DNA of 14,425 nucleotides from an uncultured Lachnospiraceae bacterium (lineage in GTDB: Bacteria > Bacillota > Clostridia > Lachnospirales > Lachnospiraceae), in contig CAJOQO010000312.1 in the NCBI GenBank assembly GCA_905236545.1, forward strand, positions 1 to 14,425. Direction: 5' to 3'. Positions 6,921 to 13,769 of the stretch are shown here, one piece after another (within the stretch, counting starts at the first letter, position 1; each line of letters opens with the position of its first letter). Under the pieces are notes generated by a model, which made no database searches, was not told the DNA's origin, and was given only the letters and a program-made list of their open reading frames with translations. A program made the position numbers and the translations under genes.

Positions 6921-9488
6921 ATGGAAACAGTGGGAAAAAGCATTACGAGAGTTGATGCCCGCGGAAAAGTGACAGGCGAGGCGAAGTATACCAACGATCT
7001 TGTTCCGAAGGACTGTCTTCAGGCGAAGATTGTACGTTCAACGATCGCGAACGGCGTTGTAAAGTCGATTGACATCAGCGAGGCACTGAAGGTTCCGGGC
7101 GTTGTGAAGATCGTTACCTGCTTTGATGTGCCGGACCTTCAGTTTCCGACGGCAGGCCATCCATGGTCAGTCGAGGCTGCTCACCAGGATGTGCCGGACA
7201 GGAAACTTCTCAACACAAGGGTGCGGCAGTGGGGCGATGAGATAGCGGCAGTGGTGGCGGAAGACAATGTCGCGGCGGAGAGGGCGGCCCGCCTGGTCAG
7301 GGTTGAGTATGAGGAGTATCCTCCCATCCCGACCATAGAGGAAGCACTTGCTCCGGAAGCGACGGTTCTGCATCCTGATCTGCGGAAAGACAATATTTTC
7401 GCGCATACTTCCTTTAAGACTTCTCCTGATTATGACTATGAAGAAGCAAAGAAGAAAGCGATAGAAGAGTATGGGGAGGAGAACCTGATCGAGGTTGCTG
7501 ATACCTACCGCACTCCGCGGATCGCTCACTGCCATATTGAAGTCTGCACGAGCTGGGCGTATGTCGATACGAATGGAAAGGTAACGGTCATCACGTCCAC
7601 CCAGATTCCCCATATCGTGCGCAGGGTGATCTCACAGGCGCTTGGGTGGCCGGTGGGCAGGATTCGTGTGATCAAGCCTTATATCGGCGGCGGCTTCGGA
7701 AATAAACAGGATGTTCTGGATGAGCCGCTGAATGCTTATCTGTCCATTGTCTGCGGCGGCAGGTGCGTATGCCTGGAGCTGAGCCGGGAAGAGTGTGTCT
7801 CCCAGACAAGAACCCGCCATGCGTGCAAGGGCGTTTTGAGAGGGCTCGCATCCAGAAACGGGGAACTGCTTGCAAGGGAGGGAGATATCTACACCAACAA
7901 GGGCGGATACGCATCCCATGGCCATGCGGTGACCGGCGGCATGACGACAGTATTTAAGGATATCATGCATGAAAAGTATGGCTGCCGTTCGGACGGCTAT
8001 TCGGTTTATACAACGTCAGCCGTGTCCGGAGCCATGCGTGCCTACGGTGTTCCGCAGGCGATGTTTCTTGCGGACTGCCTTACGGATGATCTGTGCTATA
8101 AGGGCGGCTTTGATCCGCTGAAGTTCCGCATGGAGAACTGTGTCCGGCCCGGATTCGTCGCGGCCAATGGGATTACCTATTATTCGTACAGCCTGAAGGA
8201 ATGTATGAAACGCGGTGCGGAATACATTCACTGGGAGGAGAAACGCAGGGAATACGCAAACCAGACAGGCCCGGTCCGCCGCGGCGTCGGAATGGGCATC
8301 TTCCTGTACAAGGTGGGGGTGTATCCGATCTCCCTTGAAACCTCGAGCGCGCGCATGATACTGAATCAGGATGGATCGATACAGGTCGAACTGAGCGCAA
8401 CCGAGATCGGTCAGGGCGCGGATACGGTTTTCTCCCAGATGGCGTCGGAGACGACCGGCATCACGATGGATCGGGTATATATTATCTCAACGCAGGATAC
8501 GGATGTGGCTCCGTTTGATACCGGCGCCTACGCGTCCCGCCAGAGCTTTGTGACGGGGAAGGCGGTTAAGAAATGCGCCCTTGAGCTGAGAGCGAGGATC
8601 CTCGATTATGCGTCCTGGATGCTGAACCGGCCCTCCGATGAGCTGATGATCTGGCAGAACAATATCTGCGAGAAGATCCGAACCGGCGGGAGGAAGGACA
8701 GCAGGCCTGTATTCGATGAGAACGACGGGACGCAGGCCGTGAAGGATGCGCGAAAGCTTGCTCTGGGGGGGACTTATATCGATAATCGTGAAAATGACGG
8801 TTCCGTCGGGGAATCCGCACGGTACAGCGCGTGGCTGGACGGCAATATAAAGGAGTATGATATTCATGATCTCCCGAACGGCGAAGCGGCGATTCTGAGA
8901 GATACGGGAGTCGAAAAGGGCATAGTACCGGGTGAAGTCCTGCTGAGCATGAAGGAACTTGCCGAAAATGCCTTCTATTCCCTGGACCGCTCGGAGCATA
9001 TCACGGCTGAAGTTACGAATCAGTGCAGGGAGAACACCTTTGCCTCCGGCTGCTGCTTTGTGGATCTGGAGGTCGATATGCCTCTTGGAAAGGTGAAGAT
9101 CAACAACATGATTAATGTACATGATTCCGGAACCCTTCTGAATCCGAAGCTTGCCGAGGCACAGGTTCACGGCGGCATGGCGATGGGAATCGGGTATGCG
9201 CTGACGGAGGAGCTTCTGATCGATAAGAACGGCCGTCCGCTGAACCCGAACCTTCTGGACTTCAAGATCCCGACTGCGATGGATGTGCCTGATTTTCATG
9301 TAGAGTTTCTGGAAATGGAGGATCCCATGGGACCCTATGGAAATAAAGCGCTCGGGGAGCCTCCTGCGATTCCGGTTGCTCCCGCGATTCGCAACGCGAT
9401 CCTTCATGCGACGGGCGTTTCCATGAAGGAGATTCCCATGACGCAGCAGAAACTGGTGGCAGCCTTTAAGGAAGCAGGACTCATCTGA
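6921..9488 (+). CDS. xdhA: Molybdenum-binding subunit of XdhABC-type xanthine/purine dehydrogenase
   Basis: An 855-residue Mo subunit of the xanthine dehydrogenase family, co-linear with E. coli XdhA (752 residues, recalled). It hydroxylates purines such as hypoxanthine or xanthine at a molybdopterin centre and passes electrons to the 2Fe-2S and FAD subunits. Motifs: AHCHIE (202-207), STQIPHIVRR (226-235), GGGFGNKQD (256-264), SGAMRAYG (369-376) with R373 at the position of the purine-binding Arg, EIGQGADTV (495-503), GAYASRQSF (535-543), NVHDSG (732-737) and KALGEPP (809-815) with E813 as the expected catalytic glutamate. Q263 stands where animal enzymes have Glu, as in E. coli XdhA. The extra length lies mainly in about 583-672, with a smaller one near 166-188. 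Start ATG 6921 has GGAAGGA (6906-6912) upstream. The xdhB binding site overlaps its stop codon. Selenium dependence is inferred from the neighbours. Confidence 0.95.
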   Translation: METVGKSITRVDARGKVTGEAKYTNDLVPKDCLQAKIVRSTIANGVVKSIDISEALKVPGVVKIVTCFDVPDLQFPTAGHPWSVEAAHQDVPDRKLLNTRVRQWGDEIAAVVAEDNVAAERAARLVRVEYEEYPPIPTIEEALAPEATVLHPDLRKDNIFAHTSFKTSPDYDYEEAKKKAIEEYGEENLIEVADTYRTPRIAHCHIEVCTSWAYVDTNGKVTVITSTQIPHIVRRVISQALGWPVGRIRVIKPYIGGGFGNKQDVLDEPLNAYLSIVCGGRCVCLELSREECVSQTRTRHACKGVLRGLASRNGELLAREGDIYTNKGGYASHGHAVTGGMTTVFKDIMHEKYGCRSDGYSVYTTSAVSGAMRAYGVPQAMFLADCLTDDLCYKGGFDPLKFRMENCVRPGFVAANGITYYSYSLKECMKRGAEYIHWEEKRREYANQTGPVRRGVGMGIFLYKVGVYPISLETSSARMILNQDGSIQVELSATEIGQGADTVFSQMASETTGITMDRVYIISTQDTDVAPFDTGAYASRQSFVTGKAVKKCALELRARILDYASWMLNRPSDELMIWQNNICEKIRTGGRKDSRPVFDENDGTQAVKDARKLALGGTYIDNRENDGSVGESARYSAWLDGNIKEYDIHDLPNGEAAILRDTGVEKGIVPGEVLLSMKELAENAFYSLDRSEHITAEVTNQCRENTFASGCCFVDLEVDMPLGKVKINNMINVHDSGTLLNPKLAEAQVHGGMAMGIGYALTEELLIDKNGRPLNPNLLDFKIPTAMDVPDFHVEFLEMEDPMGPYGNKALGEPPAIPVAPAIRNAILHATGVSMKEIPMTQQKLVAAFKEAGLI

Positions 9489-9500
9489 GGAGAATAACGT

Positions 9501-10433
9501 ATGTTTGATATCGAACAGTATTATGAGGCGGGGTCAGTGGAAGAGGCCGTTCGTCTGCTCAGTGAGCATGAGGATGCAGAGCTGATCTGCGGCGGAACGG
9601 ATGTGCTGGTCAAACTCAGAGACGGAAAGGGAGCGGGGGGAAGCCTTGTCAGTATTCATGAGATTTCTTCCTTGCGTGGAGTGAAACGTCTGGAGGACGG
9701 GACGCTGGTGATCGGGCCGGCGACCTGTTTTACGGACATTACGAATCATCCGCTGATTCAGAAGTATGTACCATATCTGGGCGAGGCGGTTGATACGGTC
9801 GGCGGCCCCCAGGTGCGCAACCAGGGAACGATCGGCGGGAATGTCTGCAATGGCGCCACATCTGCGGACAGCGCCGCGACGCTGCAGACGCTGAATGCGG
9901 TTGTCGTGCTGCAGGGCACAGATGGAGTGAGGAAAGTGCCTGTGACCCGGTTCTATACCGGTCCCGGCAGAACGGTAAGGCGTCATGACGAGGTGTGCCG
10001 CGCGATCGAGATCCGGCCGGAGGACTACCTTGGTTTTACCGGATGTTATCTGAAATACGGCAAGCGTTCCGCGATGGAGATCGCGACGCTTGGCTGCTGT
10101 GTACGGGTGAATCTGGATCCGGAGAGCGGGAGGATAAGGGAGGCAAGGATCGGCTACGGCGTTGCGGCTCCGACTCCGATCCGATGCCCGGAGACGGAAG
10201 CATCCCTTGCGGGAATGAACGCGGAAGACGGGCGGATCTATGAGAAGATCGGAAACGGCGTCCTGAATGAAGTCAATCCGAGAAGCTCGTGGAGAGCTTC
10301 AAAAGAATTCCGCCTCCAGCTGATCTCGGAGCTCGCGCGGCGTGCGCTGAGAGAGGCCATCCGGCGCTCATTGAACCATGAGGCTCCCTTTGAGACTCTG
10401 CCTGAGGAGAAAGGCGGTGATCAGTCATGTTGA
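9501..10433 (+). CDS. xdhB: FAD-binding subunit of XdhABC-type dehydrogenase
   Basis: A 310-residue FAD subunit (CoxM/XdhB type, PCMH FAD-binding fold). It accepts electrons from the 2Fe-2S subunit and passes them to NAD+ or another acceptor. FAD-binding motifs are ELICGGTDVLVKLRDG (27-42) and TIGGNVCNGATSADSA (109-124); QVRNQG just before the second motif is typical. The C-terminal part, roughly residues 180-290, is the CO-dehydrogenase flavoprotein C-terminal domain. Start ATG 9501 follows AGGAGA (9488-9493) at 7-nt spacing; this site overlaps the xdhA stop codon. Its end overlaps the start of xdhC by 7 nt, indicating tight translational coupling of the three subunits. Confidence 0.95.
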   Translation: MFDIEQYYEAGSVEEAVRLLSEHEDAELICGGTDVLVKLRDGKGAGGSLVSIHEISSLRGVKRLEDGTLVIGPATCFTDITNHPLIQKYVPYLGEAVDTVGGPQVRNQGTIGGNVCNGATSADSAATLQTLNAVVVLQGTDGVRKVPVTRFYTGPGRTVRRHDEVCRAIEIRPEDYLGFTGCYLKYGKRSAMEIATLGCCVRVNLDPESGRIREARIGYGVAAPTPIRCPETEASLAGMNAEDGRIYEKIGNGVLNEVNPRSSWRASKEFRLQLISELARRALREAIRRSLNHEAPFETLPEEKGGDQSC

Positions 10434-10897
10434 AGATCATACATATGTGGGTGAACGGACGTGAGGTGGAACTTGCTGTAGACCCCCGTGAAAGCCTTCT
10501 GGAGACGCTTCGTGAAAAGCTGAATCTGACCTCGGTGAAGAAAGGCTGCGGAGTCGGCGAGTGCGGTGCGTGCACCGTGCTGATCGACGGAGTCGCGACG
10601 GACGTCTGCCTTTACCTGACGATGTGGGCGGAAGGGAAGCATATCCTGACGACAGAAGGACTGAAAGGGAAGAGCGGTGAGCTGAACCCGATCCAGCAGG
10701 CATTTATCGATGAGGCGGCAGTGCAGTGTGGATTCTGCACGCCGGGACTCATCATGACTGCGGTGGAGATTGTGGGGACCGGCAGGAAGTATTCCAGGGA
10801 GGAATTGCGGAAGCTGATCGCCGGACACCTGTGCCGCTGTACCGGCTACGAGAATATTCTGAATGCCATGGAGAGGGTGGCAGGCTACGATTCCTGA
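10427..10897 (+). CDS. xdhC: 2Fe-2S iron-sulfur subunit of XdhABC-type dehydrogenase
   Basis: A 156-residue electron-transfer subunit with two 2Fe-2S clusters. The plant-ferredoxin-type cluster uses C41, C46 and C49 in GCGVGECGAC plus C61. The helical-domain cluster uses C101 and C104 in QCGFCTPG plus C136 and C138 in HLCRCTGY. All eight cysteines are present. Length is normal for the family (E. coli XdhC 159). ATG 10427 overlaps the xdhB stop (ATGTTGA arrangement), so translation is probably coupled; the AGGAGAAAGGCGG stretch upstream (10405-10417) supplies the binding site, with somewhat long spacing. It is the last gene of the hyuA-yqeB-xdhABC run and is followed 39 nt later by a hairpin terminator. 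Confidence 0.96.
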   Translation: MLKIIHMWVNGREVELAVDPRESLLETLREKLNLTSVKKGCGVGECGACTVLIDGVATDVCLYLTMWAEGKHILTTEGLKGKSGELNPIQQAFIDEAAVQCGFCTPGLIMTAVEIVGTGRKYSREELRKLIAGHLCRCTGYENILNAMERVAGYDS

Positions 10898-10936
10898 ATA
10901 ATCGGATCCTGCCTTCCGGCACGAAACAGCAGCCAT

Positions 10937-10973
10937 AACCGCCCCCTGCCTGAAACAAGGTAAGGGGGCGGTT
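10937..10973 (+). terminator. Hairpin terminator after xdhC
   Basis: AACCGCCCCC (10937-10946) pairs perfectly with GGGGGCGGTT (10964-10973), a GC-rich 10-bp stem with further partial pairing inside. The following T content is modest (GTTGTTGACATT), so termination may be incomplete. The transporter promoter's -35 begins 2 nt after the stem. Confidence 0.75.
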
Positions 10974-10974
10974 G

Positions 10975-11003
10975 TTGACATTCCTCATTTGCCATGATAC
11001 CAT
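10975..11003 (+). promoter_or_regulatory. Promoter of the amino acid ABC transporter operon
   Basis: A perfect -35 TTGACA (10975-10980), 17-nt spacer and -10 TACCAT (10998-11003, 4 of 6) preceded by an extended -10 TGA (10995-10997). The predicted start near 11010 gives a leader of about 145 nt before the binding-protein gene. Confidence 0.72.
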
Positions 11004-11020
11004 TGTGATGCTTTATCACA
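11004..11020. promoter_or_regulatory. Inverted repeat at the predicted transcription start (candidate operator)
   Basis: TGTGAT-GCTTT-ATCACA is a perfect 6-bp inverted repeat with a 5-nt centre, directly after the -10 and covering the predicted start. A repressor bound here would block initiation. It resembles a CRP/FNR-type site but has one extra base in the centre. The regulator is unknown. Confidence 0.45.
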
Positions 11021-11155
11021 TTAAAGCGATATTGCAGAGGAGTGTCCGGTTCTGCGTTCGGTTTTATCACGGCGATCCACCCGGTCAGGGCATCGCGGAG
11101 AATGCCGGGAAATGCATCGGCGCAGGCCGGGAAGGTTTCTTATGGAGGACAGAAA

Positions 11156-12025
11156 ATGAGGAAGAAGTATCTTGCAGGGGTTCTGTGTACGGCAATGGTG
11201 GTATCCTCGCTGGGCATGACAGCGTTTGCGGATGAGACCGAAAAGGCGGGAAGCGGTCTGGCAGAGGAAGGAAAGTTTGTCGTCGGATTTGACGCGGAGT
11301 ATCCGCCTTACGGATACATGGATGACGAAGGAAACTACACCGGGTTTGATCTTGAGCTTGCGGCGGCGGTCTGCGATCTTGAAGGCTGGGAACTGGTGGC
11401 GACTCCGATTGACTGGGATTCAAAAGATATGGAGCTGCAGTCCGGAAACATTGACTGCATCTGGAACGGGTTCACGATGAATGGAAGAGAGGACAGCTAC
11501 ACGTTCTCGGTTCCCTATGTGGATAACAGCCAGGTGATCGTCACTGCCGCGGACGCGGGCATCGAGACCCTCGCGGACCTGGAAGGAAAGACGGTCGGCG
11601 TACAGGCGGACTCAGCCGCGCTTGCGCTTCTGGAGAAAGGCGGAGATCAGGAGGATCTTGGCGCGACATTCGGTGATCTTCAGCAGTTTGGAGATTACAA
11701 TACTGCGTTTACCGAGCTGATGGCAGGATCCCTGGATGCGGTTGCGATTGATATCGGAGTCGCGAATTATCAGATCGCCGGCAGAGATGGCTATGTAATC
11801 CTTGACGAGAATCTGAATTCCGAGCAGTATGCGGTCGGATTCAAGAAGGGAAATGAGCAGCTTTGCAATACCATCAATAAGGATCTTGCGGAGCTTCTGG
11901 CTTCCGGTACGTTTGACAAGATTGCTGCCAGGTACGAGGAGATGGGCATCCCGTCGGATATGCTCTGCCTTGCAGAGAGTCTTGGAGTGGAGACTGAATC
12001 GAAGACCGAGACGGAAACCGAGTAA
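11156..12025 (+). CDS. Family 3 solute-binding protein of a polar amino acid ABC transporter
   Basis: A 289-residue extracytoplasmic binding protein (SBP_bac_3 fold). A signal peptide is visible: MRKKYLAGVL start, hydrophobic core, then A-F-A before D26, a signal peptidase I-like site. The only early cysteine (C11) follows VL rather than a lipobox, so the usual lipid anchor of Gram-positive binding proteins is not evident. Family blocks are FVVGFDAEYPPYGYMDDEGN (41-60), YTGFDLELAAAV (61-72), IDWDSKDMELQSGNIDCIWN (85-104) and FTMNGRED (106-113), where R111 likely holds the ligand's alpha-carboxylate. The C-terminus is an acidic Glu/Thr tail. Start ATG 11156 has GGAGG (11144-11148) at 7-nt spacing; the frame is open back to 11042, but the signal peptide fixes the start. 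The exact amino acid cannot be read from sequence. Confidence 0.93.
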   Translation: MRKKYLAGVLCTAMVVSSLGMTAFADETEKAGSGLAEEGKFVVGFDAEYPPYGYMDDEGNYTGFDLELAAAVCDLEGWELVATPIDWDSKDMELQSGNIDCIWNGFTMNGREDSYTFSVPYVDNSQVIVTAADAGIETLADLEGKTVGVQADSAALALLEKGGDQEDLGATFGDLQQFGDYNTAFTELMAGSLDAVAIDIGVANYQIAGRDGYVILDENLNSEQYAVGFKKGNEQLCNTINKDLAELLASGTFDKIAARYEEMGIPSDMLCLAESLGVETESKTETETE

Positions 12026-12036
12026 TCGGAAAGACT

Positions 12037-12113
12037 GAGGACCGGCATGGCCTGCATAGAGATTTCTTATATAGAGATTTCTTATGCAAATCGGGCAGGC
12101 CATGCCGGTCCTC
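12037..12113 (+). promoter_or_regulatory. Long perfect hairpin between binding-protein and permease genes
   Basis: GAGGACCGGCATGGCCTGC (12037-12055) pairs perfectly with its complement at 12095-12113, a 19-bp stem closing a 39-nt loop. It starts 11 nt after the binding-protein stop and ends 26 nt before the permease ATG, with only a short CTTTC behind it. Such an element could slow 3' decay of the binding-protein message or partly terminate transcription, giving more binding protein than permease. The T-run is too weak for a full terminator. Confidence 0.8.
12056..12085 (+). repeat. Perfect 15-bp tandem duplication in the hairpin loop
   Basis: ATAGAGATTTCTTAT occurs twice with no gap (12056-12070 and 12071-12085), entirely inside the loop of the 19-bp hairpin. 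An upstream in-frame ATG (12047) would read it as IEISY-IEISY, but that start is not favoured. Confidence 0.9.
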
Positions 12114-12139
12114 TTTCATACGAGCCATTTGGAGGCAAT

Positions 12140-12790
12140 ATGAGTTTTCAGGTTATGATGCAGCAGCTGGCCTCTGGACTGCTGAGGTCCATCGAAATCT
12201 TTGCTCTGACACTGCTGTTTTCTCTTCCGCTCGGCCTGCTGGTCGCGTTCGGGCGCATGAGCAGGAACAGGATACTCCGCTCTGTTGTATGGGTGTTTAT
12301 TTCGATCCTGCGCGGAACTCCGCTGATGCTTCAGCTGCTGGCGGTATACTTCGGGCCTTTTTATCTCTTTAAAATGAAGCTGGGACCGATGTGGCGCTTT
12401 ACGGCGATCATCATCGCTTTTTCCGTAAACTACGCAGCGTATTTTTCCGAGATTTACCGGTCGGGGATCGAATCGATGTCCCCGGGGCAGTATGAAGCCG
12501 CGAGAATACTTGGATATTCTAAAATGAGCACATTTTTCCGCATCATTTTCCCTCAGGTGGTAAAGCGGATCCTGCCGTCGGTGACCAATGAAGTGATCAC
12601 GCTTGTCAAGGATACTTCGCTGGCGTTTTCTCTGGCATATGCAGAGATGTTTACCATAGCCAAGCAGATCGCCGCGAAGGAGACGAGCTTCGCGCCTTTT
12701 ATCGCTGCAGCGGTGTTCTATTATGTCTTTAACGCGATTGTCGCGTTTTCGATGGAACGGATCGAAAAGTCGCTTGACTACTATACCTGA
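12140..12790 (+). CDS. Polar amino acid ABC transporter permease (HisM/GlnP type)
   Basis: A 216-residue inner-membrane permease with the usual size and pattern of this family: hydrophobic segments around 14-38, 47-74, 87-104, about 150-171 and 184-205. The RGTP motif is at 58-61. The cytoplasmic coupling loop reads EAARILGYSKMSTFFRIIFP (119-138), the EAA motif that docks on the ATPase. Only one permease gene is present, so it probably works as a homodimer. Start ATG 12140 has GGAGG (12131-12135) just upstream, 4-nt spacing. A longer frame starts at ATG 12047, but that lies inside the hairpin stem and adds a non-conserved repeat sequence. It is 12 nt from the ATPase gene. Confidence 0.95.
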   Translation: MSFQVMMQQLASGLLRSIEIFALTLLFSLPLGLLVAFGRMSRNRILRSVVWVFISILRGTPLMLQLLAVYFGPFYLFKMKLGPMWRFTAIIIAFSVNYAAYFSEIYRSGIESMSPGQYEAARILGYSKMSTFFRIIFPQVVKRILPSVTNEVITLVKDTSLAFSLAYAEMFTIAKQIAAKETSFAPFIAAAVFYYVFNAIVAFSMERIEKSLDYYT

Positions 12791-12802
12791 TGGGAGGATA
12801 CT

Positions 12803-13561
12803 ATGGCGCTTCTGGAAATGAATCATATCAGAAAGTCGTTTGACGCTCTGGAGGTTATCAAGGACATCTCCCTGAAGGTAGAAGAAGGAGAGGTGCTGTC
12901 GATTATCGGTCCGTCCGGCTCCGGAAAGTCGACATTGCTCCGCTGCGCGACGATGCTTGAAACGATCGATTCGGGTGAGATCCTGTATCTGGGCCGGAAA
13001 GCGGCCTGGGTGGAACCGGATGGAAAAGTCGGCTGCCCGAAGGGAGAAAAGCTGCGTGAGATCTGTTCCTGTTTCGGCCTTGTCTTTCAGAACTTCAATC
13101 TGTTTCCGCATTACTCGGTTCTGAAAAACATCATTGATCCGATGGTTCATAATCAGAAACGTCCGAAAGCGCAGGCCATTGATGAGGCGATGGTGCTCCT
13201 GAAAAAAATGGGACTTGAAGACAAAGCGGACGCCTATCCCTGCCAGCTGTCGGGAGGACAGTGCCAGCGCGTTGCGATCGCGCGGGCTCTTGCGCTCAAC
13301 CCGAAGATTCTTTTCTTCGATGAGCCGACCAGCGCGCTTGATCCGGAGCTTACCGGAGAGGTGCTGAAGGTGATCCGGGCTCTTGCGGAGCTTCAAATTG
13401 CGATGGTGATCGTTACGCATGAAATGAACTTTGCCAGAGAAATCTCCGACCACGTTATTTTTCTGGACAAGGGTGTGATCGCCGTGGAGGGAACAGCGCA
13501 GGAAGTGTTTGAAACCCAAAATGACCGGATGCGGGCATTTCTTGGAAAGCTGGAGCACTGA
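12803..13561 (+). CDS. Polar amino acid ABC transporter ATP-binding protein (GlnQ/HisP type)
   Basis: A 252-residue ATPase with all nucleotide-binding motifs: Walker A GPSGSGKST (36-44), Q-loop VFQNFNLF (94-101, Q96), signature LSGGQ (149-153), Walker B ILFFDEP (169-175) with E174 as catalytic base, D-loop SALD (177-180) and H-loop H206 in VTHEMNFA. Length fits the family. Residues about 65-85 form a small extra segment (KAAWVEPDGK...PKGEKL) between the strands after Walker A and the Q-loop. ATG 12803 follows GGGAGG (12792-12797) at 5-nt spacing. It is the last gene of the transporter operon, 42 nt before a strong terminator. Confidence 0.97.
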   Translation: MALLEMNHIRKSFDALEVIKDISLKVEEGEVLSIIGPSGSGKSTLLRCATMLETIDSGEILYLGRKAAWVEPDGKVGCPKGEKLREICSCFGLVFQNFNLFPHYSVLKNIIDPMVHNQKRPKAQAIDEAMVLLKKMGLEDKADAYPCQLSGGQCQRVAIARALALNPKILFFDEPTSALDPELTGEVLKVIRALAELQIAMVIVTHEMNFAREISDHVIFLDKGVIAVEGTAQEVFETQNDRMRAFLGKLEH

Positions 13562-13564
13562 CCT

Positions 13565-13591
13565 GTAACCTTCGGGAGGTAACCTTCGGGA
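13565..13591 (+). repeat. 13-nt direct repeat after the ATPase gene
   Basis: GTAACCTTCGGGA occurs at 13565-13577 and again at 13579-13591, one base apart. It is a small local duplication between the stop codon and the terminator; no function is evident. Confidence 0.85.
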
Positions 13592-13603
13592 CAGCTGCCG
13601 CTT

Positions 13604-13636
13604 CAGGCCGTGCGATGCGCGGCTTGTTTTTTTTTT
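13604..13636 (+). terminator. Rho-independent terminator of the transporter operon
   Basis: CAGGCCGTGC (13604-13613) pairs with GCGCGGCTTG (13617-13626), including two G-T pairs, around a GAT loop. Ten T residues (13627-13636) follow directly. This is a textbook intrinsic terminator. Confidence 0.94.
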
Positions 13637-13652
13637 CGCGCTGTACTATAAT
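13624..13652 (+). promoter_or_regulatory. Promoter of the CobW-type gene, overlapping the terminator T-tract
   Basis: A perfect -10 TATAAT (13647-13652), 17-nt spacer and a weak -35 TTGTTT (13624-13629) formed by the end of the terminator stem and its T-run. The predicted start lies near 13659, leaving a leader of about 110 nt. Confidence 0.7.
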
Positions 13653-13657
13653 TACGA

Positions 13658-13676
13658 CGCACAAAAAAATTGTGCG
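13658..13676. promoter_or_regulatory. Inverted repeat at the CobW-gene transcription start (candidate operator)
   Basis: CGCACAA-AAAAA-TTGTGCG is a perfect 7-bp inverted repeat with a 5-A centre, placed at the predicted start. CobW/COG0523 genes are often metal-regulated, and a half-match to a Zur-type site (ATTACGA, 13651-13657) lies just before it, but the full Zur palindrome is absent. Confidence 0.5.
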
Positions 13677-13769
13677 CAATCTAAGGAAGCGGATCGAAAT
13701 AACCTGTACGGTTCCTGATTATGGATGACAGCGCCAGGCGATGATGCAGGCCGGAAAGAAGGGAAGACT

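Noticed and set aside
6921..9488. Selenocysteine codon (in-frame TGA) in xdhA
   Set aside because: No internal stop exists; this enzyme class uses a labile selenium ligand, not selenocysteine.
12047..12139. Upstream ATG start for the permease
   Set aside because: It lies in the hairpin stem, lacks a binding site and adds a repeat-derived IEISYIEISY peptide; ATG 12140 has GGAGG just upstream.
12116..13558. Minus-strand open frame of 480 codons opposite the permease and ATPase genes
   Set aside because: Both sense genes are unmistakable ABC components; the antisense frame has no recognisable domain.
13643..13657. Zur box before the CobW-type gene
   Set aside because: Only one half-site (ATTACGA) matches; the opposite half agrees at about 2 of 7 positions.
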